12,265 nucleotides of DNA, taken from Planctomycetales bacterium (GTDB lineage: Bacteria; 4484-113; JAFGCY01). Below the pieces are notes generated by a model. That model was not told where the DNA came from and searched no databases. It saw only the letters and a list, made by a program, of their open reading frames with translations. Below, one piece after another: positions 6,552-11,799 of this stretch. Position numbers and translations under genes: made by a program. Where the stretch lies: positions 1 through 12,265 of the forward strand of contig JAHEFU010000070.1 in the NCBI GenBank assembly GCA_024645305.1, in the 5' to 3' direction. How positions within the stretch are numbered: position 1 is the stretch's first letter; the number at the start of each line of letters is the position of its first letter.

Positions 6552-6582
6552 CAGCGGGCCGTCAGGATGCCGCAGCGGGCCG
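6552..6582. repeat. Direct repeat of CAGCGGGCCG, 21 bp apart
   Basis: The decamer CAGCGGGCCG occurs at 6552-6561 and 6573-6582, start to start 21 bp, or two turns of the helix. A partial copy (CAGCGGCC) starts at 6545. It lies 54 bp before the receiver gene, in a non-coding gap that otherwise shows no gene. The spacing fits a tandem regulator site, but in GC-rich DNA a chance decamer match is possible. Confidence 0.35.
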
Positions 6583-6635
6583 GACCTGAACAGCCATCCG
6601 GCTGACACCTTAGGCAAACTGGACGCAGAGTGGAA

Positions 6636-7010
6636 ATGATCAGAATCCTGTTGATTGATGATGACAAGGATGTGCGGGACGTGCTGCACAGCATTCTGCT
6701 CAGCTCCGGTTATGATGTGGTCGCCGTCAGTAATGGGGCCGAGGCCATGGATGTGTTCGGCGATGGCGCATTCGACATCGTGATCACGGACATCATCATG
6801 CCGGTCAAGGACGGACTGGAAACCATCAGCGAAATCCTCGACCTTAAGCCGTCCGCGCGCATCATCGCCATGTCCGGTGGTGGCCGGCAGGGTAACGTGG
6901 ACTTTCTTGAGACCGCCAGGGCGCTGGGTGCCTCGCTGACCTTCAACAAGCCCTTCAACCTGCGCGAACTGATCAGCGGGATTGAGGAACTGGCAGCCCG
7001 GGAGGGCTGA
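6636..7010 (+). CDS. Stand-alone response regulator receiver (CheY-like)
   Basis: A 124-residue single-domain receiver. The acidic pocket is D8-D10 in LLIDDDKDV, the phosphorylation site is D52 in VITDIIMP, the conserved hydroxyl residue is S80 in AMSGGG, and the lysine is K105 in FNKPFN. The sequence ends 19 residues after that lysine, so there is no DNA-binding or enzymatic output domain. It must act through protein partners or a phosphorelay. ATG 6636 is chosen because the receiver fold begins at once (MIRILLIDDD). GTG 6630, two codons upstream, is also open; neither has a strong ribosome binding site (AGAG at 6627-6630 fits the ATG). The histidine kinase ends 188 bp upstream on the same strand and lacks its own receiver, so the two are probably partners (inference from context). 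Confidence 0.9.
   Translation: MIRILLIDDDKDVRDVLHSILLSSGYDVVAVSNGAEAMDVFGDGAFDIVITDIIMPVKDGLETISEILDLKPSARIIAMSGGGRQGNVDFLETARALGASLTFNKPFNLRELISGIEELAAREG
6994..7009 (+). repeat. Hairpin over the response-regulator stop codon
   Basis: CAGCCC (6994-6999) and GGGCTG (7004-7009) pair around GGGA, taking in two bases of the TGA stop. It is followed 9 bases later by the larger dyad at 7019-7060. Neither is followed by a T-run. Confidence 0.35.
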
Positions 7011-7018
7011 CCCGGCCC

Positions 7019-7060
7019 GGCCAGTGGCCTTGGAGCAATTCCCCAGAAGGCCGGCTGGCC
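7019..7060. repeat. 12-bp imperfect dyad just upstream of the dehydrogenase -10 box
   Basis: GGCCAG (7019-7024) pairs with CTGGCC (7055-7060). Then, after a small internal mismatch (T against GG), GGCCTT (7026-7031) pairs with AAGGCC (7047-7052). The 15-base loop contains GCAATTCC. The right arm covers the place where a -35 hexamer would be for TATAAT at 7066-7071. It may be an operator or activator site, or a hairpin ending the response-regulator message. Confidence 0.45.
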
Positions 7061-7065
7061 ACCGT

Positions 7066-7071
7066 TATAAT
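7066..7071 (+). promoter_or_regulatory. -10 box for the isocitrate-type dehydrogenase gene
   Basis: A perfect TATAAT at 7066-7071 predicts a start near 7078 and a 27-base leader containing AGGGG (7094-7098), 6 bases before the GTG start. No -35 match is seen; that region is taken up by the dyad at 7019-7060. Confidence 0.55.
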
Positions 7072-7104
7072 ATCCGCGTCCACAGACATTTACAGGGGTA
7101 GATT

Positions 7105-8301
7105 GTGTCCAACGAAGCCATCAACAGAGCAACCGCACACTTCGGCAAACTGCTGGAGGACATGCAGGCCCGCGTCGCGCGCCTGAAGAATGAGCCGGAC
7201 TGGCTCGACTTCTCCAAGCTGGACCCGATCATCATCGGTATCCTGCCGGGCGACGGGATCGGCACATCCATCGCGAAGGACGCCGAGTGGATCATGCGCC
7301 AGATCCTCAGGGACGAGGTTGACAGCGGGCGCATCGAGCTGCGCAACATCGAGGGCCTGACCATCGAGCGCCGCGCCGAGGTCAACCAGGCGGTGCCGGA
7401 TGAGGTGCTTGAGGAATGCCGTGCCTGCCACGTGCTGCTCAAGGGACCGACCACCACCCCGCGCAAGGGTGATCCCTGGCCGAACATCGAAAGTGCCAAC
7501 GTGTCCCTGCGCAAGAAGCTTGACCTGTTTGCCAACGTGCGTCCGGTGCAGATCCCGGAGCAGGGCATCGACTGGACATTCTTCCGCGAGAACACCGAGG
7601 ACCTCTACGCTCTCGGGCCCTACGGCCTGGATATTGACGACGACATCTCCATTGACTTCCGCCTGATCACCACGCAGGGTACGGAGCGCATTGCACGCAT
7701 GGCCTTCGAGTATGCGAAGAAGCAGGGCAAGCAGCAGGTCACGATCGTCACCAAGGCCAATGTCGTCAAGACCAGCGACGGGCGCTTCCTGCGCGTCTGC
7801 CAGGAGGTGGCGAAGGACTACCCCGGCATCAACGTGGACGACTGGTACATTGACATCATGACGGCCAAGCTGATTGACGAGAAGCGCCGGCGCCAGTTCC
7901 AGGTGATGATCCTGCCGAATCTCTACGGTGACATCCTCACGGATGAGGCCGCCGAGATGCAGGGCGGCGTGGGCACGGCTGGCAGCGCGAACATCGGCAA
8001 GCGCTACGCGATGTTCGAGGCGATCCACGGCAGCGCTCCGCGCATGGTGGATGAGGGCCGCGCCCAGTATGCCGACCCCTCCAGCATGATCCGCGCCACG
8101 GCGATGCTGCTCGGGCACATCGGCCATCCGGACCTGCAGAAGAAGCTGGAAATGGCCCTCGACATCTGCGGGCAGTTCGAGCAGAAGGTTGTCACCACCG
8201 GGCGCGACACCGGGGCCACCGGGCATGAGCTGGCGGAGTACATCCACGCCACGCTGACTTCATCCGACCTCGAGGAGAAGTGGAACAGCTACCGGAAGTA
8301 G
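7105..8301 (+). CDS. Isocitrate/isopropylmalate dehydrogenase family, probably isocitrate dehydrogenase
   Basis: A 398-residue cytosolic beta-decarboxylating dehydrogenase. Family motifs run in order: GDGIG (49-53), KGPTTTP (113-119), S130 and N132 before LRKKLDLFANVRPV with R136 and R146, RENTEDLY with R161 and Y168, catalytic K217 in TKANVVK, then metal-binding D250, D276 and D280 in NLYGDILTDEAA, and GSANIG. The S-x-N pair ahead of R136 is what isocitrate enzymes have, so isocitrate is the likely substrate, giving 2-oxoglutarate in the TCA cycle. The cofactor site is unusual: R313-M314 stands where E. coli Icd has K344-Y345 (NADP) and NAD enzymes have D-I. The C-terminal TTGRDTGATGHELAEYI looks more like the NAD-type end. 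GTG 7105 has AGGGG 6 bases upstream. The N-terminus is about 40 residues longer than in isopropylmalate dehydrogenases. Isopropylmalate or homoisocitrate specificity is not excluded. Confidence 0.88.
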   Translation: MSNEAINRATAHFGKLLEDMQARVARLKNEPDWLDFSKLDPIIIGILPGDGIGTSIAKDAEWIMRQILRDEVDSGRIELRNIEGLTIERRAEVNQAVPDEVLEECRACHVLLKGPTTTPRKGDPWPNIESANVSLRKKLDLFANVRPVQIPEQGIDWTFFRENTEDLYALGPYGLDIDDDISIDFRLITTQGTERIARMAFEYAKKQGKQQVTIVTKANVVKTSDGRFLRVCQEVAKDYPGINVDDWYIDIMTAKLIDEKRRRQFQVMILPNLYGDILTDEAAEMQGGVGTAGSANIGKRYAMFEAIHGSAPRMVDEGRAQYADPSSMIRATAMLLGHIGHPDLQKKLEMALDICGQFEQKVVTTGRDTGATGHELAEYIHATLTSSDLEEKWNSYRK

Positions 8302-8416
8302 GGATGCGGTTTGCGGGATGAGGGACGCGGTATGCGGTTTCCCTGAGTTGCTCCATAGCAGCGGCATCCAGCAACCGGGTAGGCCAGCTGAAAAGCTGGC
8401 AACGAAATGAATCATC
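8302..8416 (+). other. Structured 3' untranslated region of the dehydrogenase gene
   Basis: A 115-bp non-coding stretch between the dehydrogenase stop and the terminator. ATGCGGTTT is directly repeated at 8304-8312 and 8332-8340 (28 bp apart). GTTGCT (8347-8352) pairs with AGCAAC (8370-8375). GCCAGCT (8383-8389) pairs with AGCTGGC (8394-8400) around a GAAA tetraloop, a GNRA type that is stable in RNA. Ending in a strong terminator, the segment could be released as a small 3'-derived RNA; this is inference. It could also be a decayed intergenic repeat. Confidence 0.4.
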
Positions 8417-8450
8417 AGGGCAGGCCCAGGGGCCTGCCCTTTCTCATTTT
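8417..8450 (+). terminator. Intrinsic terminator after the dehydrogenase gene
   Basis: AGGGCAGGCCC (8417-8427) is a perfect complement of GGGCCTGCCCT (8430-8440), giving about ten pairs around a CAGG loop, followed by TTTCTCATTTT to 8450. On the opposite strand the hairpin is followed by few Ts, so it acts mainly on plus-strand transcripts, though it may slow convergent transcripts from the ankyrin gene. Confidence 0.88.
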
Positions 8451-8467
8451 GCTTCCGGCTCCCGTCC

Positions 8468-9082
8468 TCAGCCCACTTTCTGCCAGCAGGCCTGGTCGCG
8501 GGCGCCGTACTGCCGCAGCAGGGCCCGCACATCGGGATCCGTTGCCAGCTGCAGCGGTGTGTGGCGGTGGTAGGGGGATCCCTCCACCTCCGCGCCGTGG
8601 CGCAGCAGGAGCTCCACACAGCGCAGGTCACCGTTGGCAGCGGCCACGGACAGGGCCGTGTTGCCATCGTGGTCAGCCATGTTGACAGGTGCTTCCTGTT
8701 CCAGCAGCAGCCGCAGGATGCGCTCATTGCGGCGCAGGGCAGCCAGCAGCAGGGGTGTGCGGCCATTGCTGTCAATTGCGCAGAGCATCCACTGGCAACG
8801 CACCAGGTATTTCAGGCGGGGCAGGTGCTCGATCCAGACCATGATGTGCAGTTCGCTGCCATCCTCCTCCAGCACCTCGGAAAGCACGGCTCCGCGGTGC
8901 AGCAGGAAGCGCGCGGCCTTCGCCTGGTCATGCAGCACGGCAGTGAGGAAGGGGGTCATGCCCGTCGCATCGCGGCAGTTGAGGTCAACCCCGGTGTCGA
9001 GCAGTTCGCGCAGCCCGGGGAGATCCCCCGCCGCGCTGGCAGTGAACAGGCGTTCCTGCAGGTCGCTGTAAAGCATATCCAT
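8468..9082 (-). CDS. Ankyrin-repeat protein
   Basis: A 204-residue protein made almost entirely of ankyrin repeats. The repeats run about 6-36 (LFTASAAGDLPGLRELLDTG), 37-68 (DATGMTPFLTAVLHD), a degenerate one at 70-104, 105-136 (NGRTPLLLAALRRNERILRLLLEQ), 137-168 (DGNTALSVAAANGDLRCVELLLRHG), and a partial one at 170-193. There is no signal peptide, membrane span or catalytic domain, so it is probably a cytoplasmic protein-binding scaffold; the partner is unknown. The frame is open further upstream, but ATG 9082 is chosen because GGAGGG (minus strand, 9097-9092) lies 9 bases before it and a strong promoter lies just upstream, inside the longer reading. It follows the membrane Cys-Cys protein gene on the same strand after 67 bp. 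It converges on the dehydrogenase terminator. Confidence 0.88.
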   Translation of the reverse strand: MDMLYSDLQERLFTASAAGDLPGLRELLDTGVDLNCRDATGMTPFLTAVLHDQAKAARFLLHRGAVLSEVLEEDGSELHIMVWIEHLPRLKYLVRCQWMLCAIDSNGRTPLLLAALRRNERILRLLLEQEAPVNMADHDGNTALSVAAANGDLRCVELLLRHGAEVEGSPYHRHTPLQLATDPDVRALLRQYGARDQACWQKVG

Positions 9083-9125
9083 CCCGGTCAACCCTCCGTT
9101 ACGGACTTGCAGCCTCAGTCGGGGC

Positions 9126-9153
9126 ATTATAACGCGTTCGCGCAATAACTCAA
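9126..9153 (-). promoter_or_regulatory. Sigma-70-like promoter for the ankyrin gene
   Basis: On the minus strand TTGAGT (9153-9148), a 16-bp spacer and a perfect TATAAT (9131-9126) form the best two-part promoter in the window. The start would be near 9119, with a 37-base leader carrying GGAGGG. The -35 hexamer overlaps the stop codon of the upstream gene, so the ankyrin gene can be expressed on its own. Confidence 0.65.
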
Positions 9154-9743
9154 CGGGGCGGATAGGGCACGTCCGGTCGGCTGCCCTGGCAGGGAGCGCC
9201 CATCTTCGAGGCAGGGAACAGCTGCTCCAGCGGGTCCGCAGGCTCTTCAGCCAGGGGCCTGAACTCATCAATCAGCAGTTTGGGAACACTGCCCGGCTGC
9301 CCCTGCAGCAGGACCCTGCCCCGCAGTTCCACCCAGCTGTCCTGGCCCGGCAGCTCAAACAACGAAACCTGCTCCGGCTGCAATTCGAGCACCGCCGGGA
9401 CCGCATGACCCGGGCAGCAGCTGTTCACGTAACGGTAGAGGAAGGCCCGGCCGGTTGTGTCCTCGTAGCTTTTCGGCAGCCACTGCTCCGTGCCGTCGCA
9501 GACATGCAGGCGGCCGGTGAGTGAAACGTACCGGTCCTTTGCGGCATCTGTCCAGCTGTAGACTTCGCTGAAGCTGGCGGAAATGTACGTGTTCGGGGGA
9601 GGATAAGTCGCCGGCATATTGCGCTGGTCGCTGCCCGATACGTAGTTATTGCGCAGCAGGCTCCCGGCACCCAGCAGTGCCGCAAAGCCCAGCAGCAGCA
9701 GGGGGATGCTGATCGCCGGAGGGATATTGCGCCTGAAAAGCAT
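9150..9743 (-). CDS. Membrane-anchored protein with a Cys-Cys OB-like domain (DUF1980/YcgQ-like?)
   Basis: A 197-residue protein. Residues 10-30 form one membrane span after MLFRRN; the rest is probably periplasmic. The soluble core reads YVSLTGRLHV (72-81), then FLYRYVNSCCPGHAVP (101-116) with C109-C110, then SWVELRGRVLL (136-146). This order, a beta strand with G(K/R)(V/L), an aromatic-R-x-V-x-x-CC motif, then WVxVxG, is how I remember the C-terminal domain of YcgQ/DUF1980 (TIGR03943) proteins, which work beside YcgR-type permeases. The resemblance is from memory and there is no permease gene here. Further cysteines are C82 and C185. ATG 9743 is chosen since the longer frame needs a TTG at 9776 inside the divergent promoter region. 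No Shine-Dalgarno is seen; a TAGAGT box lies 8 bases upstream. The start is divergent from the exported-protein gene at 9833. Confidence 0.82.
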   Translation of the reverse strand: MLFRRNIPPAISIPLLLLGFAALLGAGSLLRNNYVSGSDQRNMPATYPPPNTYISASFSEVYSWTDAAKDRYVSLTGRLHVCDGTEQWLPKSYEDTTGRAFLYRYVNSCCPGHAVPAVLELQPEQVSLFELPGQDSWVELRGRVLLQGQPGSVPKLLIDEFRPLAEEPADPLEQLFPASKMGAPCQGSRPDVPYPPR

Positions 9744-9751
9744 GTGCAAAT

Positions 9752-9757
9752 ACTCTA
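9752..9757 (-). promoter_or_regulatory. Possible -10 box for the Cys-Cys membrane protein gene
   Basis: TAGAGT (minus strand, 9757-9752; 4 of 6 consensus) would start a transcript at about 9745, two bases before the ATG, nearly leaderless. No -35 match is evident. The signal is weak and offered because no ribosome binding site is present. Confidence 0.25.
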
Positions 9758-9801
9758 GCGGATCAGGCCCGCGCAATCCAGTGCCCCGGGGCCTGCAGTG
9801 C

Positions 9802-9807
9802 TAAAAT
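9802..9807 (+). promoter_or_regulatory. -10 box for the exported-protein gene pair
   Basis: TAAAAT (5 of 6) at 9802-9807 predicts a start near 9814 and a 19-base leader with GGAGG at 9820-9824, 8 bases before ATG 9833. The -35 position (about 9779-9784) has no good match. It shares an 89-bp divergent region with the minus-strand gene starting at 9743. Confidence 0.45.
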
Positions 9808-9832
9808 CGGAATCTCACTGGAGGAAACCGAA

Positions 9833-10528
9833 ATGCGTATCATGACAAGTGTCCTGTTCCTGCTGCTTCTGCTGTGCTGCCAGGCACAGGCCGAACCGGC
9901 GGACGATGACTACATCAACCAGTTCTTCGGAACGCAGGTCCAGCTCAAGACGGCGGAGCGTCCCTATGACTATGAGAGCGGCGGCTGGTGGGCTGACAAG
10001 CTGCCAGACCAGCTGATGTATGACAACAGCTACATCGCGGGGATGGTCAACGCGGGCCGGATCGCCAACGGGGAGACGCGCCTGCTGGATTCCGCGGCAA
10101 GCATTGTCAGCATTGGCTATGAGGATGAGACGGCGGACGGATTCATGTATGACATCAGTTTCCGCGGGATGCGGCCCAGTGAAGTGCAGATCGTATTCAG
10201 CGCACTGGGTGGCGTGGAGAGCCTGCTGCCCGGAGCCAGCGCGGAGTTCCTGCCGCTGCGGACCGCTGACTTCAACTACTACGGCAGCACGGTTGAGGAA
10301 CCGATCACGATTGCCGTCGGTGAGCGCAGCCTTGTGCTGGCAATGGACATGCCCGCCAGTGAGCTGCATGCCACGCTGCTTGACATGTTCTCCGCGGCCT
10401 ATGGCCAGGCTGTCCAGATTGACATTTATTACAACCAGTCAGTCTCAGCCTACGGCTCCTGGGTGGACCTGAGCATCACGGCGGCAATCCTGGATCAGCA
10501 GGGCAGCGGGAACGCCCCGCAGTTCTGA
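9833..10528 (+). CDS. Exported protein of unknown function with signal peptide
   Basis: A 231-residue protein with a typical signal peptide: MRIMTS, a leucine-rich core at 7-15, and a likely signal peptidase I site after AQA at 20. The cysteines at 15-16 do not form a proper lipobox (leucine at -1), so a lipoprotein is less likely. The mature part of about 211 residues is acidic and rich in Y, D, E and S, with alternating hydrophobic strands and no cysteine that I can see. I recognise no family. ATG 9833 has a strong GGAGG 8 bases upstream. The stop overlaps the next start as TGATG (10526-10530), so the two genes are translationally coupled and their products probably work together. It is divergent from the Cys-Cys membrane protein. 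Codon use looks like that of its neighbours. Confidence 0.85.
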   Translation: MRIMTSVLFLLLLLCCQAQAEPADDDYINQFFGTQVQLKTAERPYDYESGGWWADKLPDQLMYDNSYIAGMVNAGRIANGETRLLDSAASIVSIGYEDETADGFMYDISFRGMRPSEVQIVFSALGGVESLLPGASAEFLPLRTADFNYYGSTVEEPITIAVGERSLVLAMDMPASELHATLLDMFSAAYGQAVQIDIYYNQSVSAYGSWVDLSITAAILDQQGSGNAPQF

Positions 10529-11757
10529 TGAAGAAAGCAGAAAAGAAGCCGGCACTCAAGCTTGCCCCGGAAGTCCTGTTCATCTTCGCCCTTGTGGCCG
10601 TGCTCGGTTATTACGCAGTCTGGCGGACGTTCAATCCGGTGCAGGCCGTGCAGCAGCCGGCGGTTTCCGAACTGGAAACGCAGCTGGAGAAGCAGCGTTC
10701 GTCCCCGCCTCCGATTGACAGTCCGGTGCGTGACGAACTGACCGAGTACTACGAAAAGCTGGCGGATTTCACACCGACCTATGTGACGCGGGACATGGCC
10801 TGCCCGCTGGACAATACTCCGCTGAAGCTGCCCGTTCTGCTGCGCAACGGCCAGGGGCTGCCGATGGACAATGCTGAAGGTGGCATCGCCTCGGACTTCA
10901 TGAAGATAGCCGTGGGGGTTCCCGACGGTGGTTCCGCGATGCCGGACCTGATGCTGCAGCAGTGGGAGCAGTTGCCGGTTATCTGCCCGACCTGCAATAA
11001 CGTTTACCAGGATGCTTCCCTCAACAACCTGCGCTGGCCCCAGCGCCTGCAGGCCCTGAAGCAGAACTGGGACCTGGAGCGGATTTCTGCGGGGCTTAAG
11101 CGCTACGGTTATCGTGACTGGACACCGGACCAGTTGCAGTATGGCCATTACCTGTCAAGCCGCGAGGCACAGATGGAGCATCTGGAACTGGGCTGGATCG
11201 CCCTGAGCGGAGCCTATGCGTCAAACTTCAGCGTCTGGTCGGGCGAGCACGAATACCACATTCCATCTTCGGCATTCTACGCACTGGCAGCTGCTGAATT
11301 CAGGCGGTCAATTGAACTCGACTGGGAAGGCCTGCCGGACAAGAGCAAGAGTGAAACGATCATGGCCCTGCTGGTCTGCGAACGACTGCTGGGCCGCGAG
11401 GAGGACGCCGGACAGACCCTGGCCCAGGCCCGGGAGATCCTGCGGCTGGAGCCGCAGATGCTGCCTGCGCTGGACGTGGAGCAGCAGCTGCTCAATGCGG
11501 GCCGCTTCTCCCTGGAACGCGTCAACCTGCAGAACCGGCCGGCCCCCGTGATCGGCTGGCAGCTGGACAAGATGCTGCCGGCCATGAACGGGCATATCAG
11601 CGAGTATCGCGAGGCCTGGCAGGGACTGACGGGCACGCAGGAAATCCTTGAGGCAATTGAAGCCCAGCTGCAGCAGAAGGCGGATGAACGAGCTATCGCA
11701 GCCAACGAAGCGGCAGCCCGTGAACTGTGGGAAAGCTCAGCGTCCGAGTCCAGGTAG
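10528..11757 (+). CDS. Membrane-anchored protein with putative zinc ribbon and TPR-like helices (DUF2225-like?)
   Basis: A 409-residue protein. A basic N-terminus (MKKAEKKPALK) is followed by one membrane span (about 15-32); then comes a proline- and charge-rich linker to about 66. Two cysteine motifs, CPLD (C92) and CPTC (C153, C156), about 60 residues apart, could bind one zinc with D95 as fourth ligand. They are followed by a helical region at about 225-320 (FYALAAAEFRRSIEL, ETIMALLVCERLLGREEDAGQTLAQA) of TPR character, and a helical, alanine- and glutamate-rich tail. Two CPxC-type motifs ahead of TPR-like helices recall DUF2225, but this match is from memory. Its start overlaps the stop of the exported-protein gene by one base, so translation is coupled. 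It may be a periplasm-facing scaffold that partners with the exported protein (inference). Confidence 0.85.
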   Translation: MKKAEKKPALKLAPEVLFIFALVAVLGYYAVWRTFNPVQAVQQPAVSELETQLEKQRSSPPPIDSPVRDELTEYYEKLADFTPTYVTRDMACPLDNTPLKLPVLLRNGQGLPMDNAEGGIASDFMKIAVGVPDGGSAMPDLMLQQWEQLPVICPTCNNVYQDASLNNLRWPQRLQALKQNWDLERISAGLKRYGYRDWTPDQLQYGHYLSSREAQMEHLELGWIALSGAYASNFSVWSGEHEYHIPSSAFYALAAAEFRRSIELDWEGLPDKSKSETIMALLVCERLLGREEDAGQTLAQAREILRLEPQMLPALDVEQQLLNAGRFSLERVNLQNRPAPVIGWQLDKMLPAMNGHISEYREAWQGLTGTQEILEAIEAQLQQKADERAIAANEAAARELWESSASESR

Positions 11758-11766
11758 CGCTGATGA

Positions 11767-11772
11767 TAGAAT
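11767..11772 (+). promoter_or_regulatory. Candidate -10 box for the M42 peptidase gene
   Basis: TAGAAT (5 of 6) at 11767-11772 predicts a start near 11779, with a 21-base leader holding GGAGG (11783-11787) and AGGTGG (11789-11794) before ATG 11800. No -35 match is seen upstream, in the end of the preceding gene. Nearby, TCCTC (11772-11776) can pair with GAGGA (11784-11788), masking the first ribosome-binding sequence if the transcript starts early enough. Confidence 0.4.
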
Positions 11773-11799
11773 CCTCAATTCTGGAGGAAGGTGGAAAGC

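Noticed and set aside
7090..8247. A 385-codon open frame on the minus strand opposite the dehydrogenase gene
   Set aside because: It is antisense to a gene with all family motifs, and its translation has the same histidine- and valine-rich shadow composition.
8400..8422. Minus-strand CTGATGA suggesting a hammerhead ribozyme core next to the terminator
   Set aside because: The required GAAA and flanking stems are absent at the right places; it is a chance heptamer.
9083..9271. N-terminal extension of the ankyrin protein to 9271
   Set aside because: It would overlap the end of the upstream gene in another frame and contain the ankyrin promoter; ATG 9082 with GGAGGG explains the gene better.
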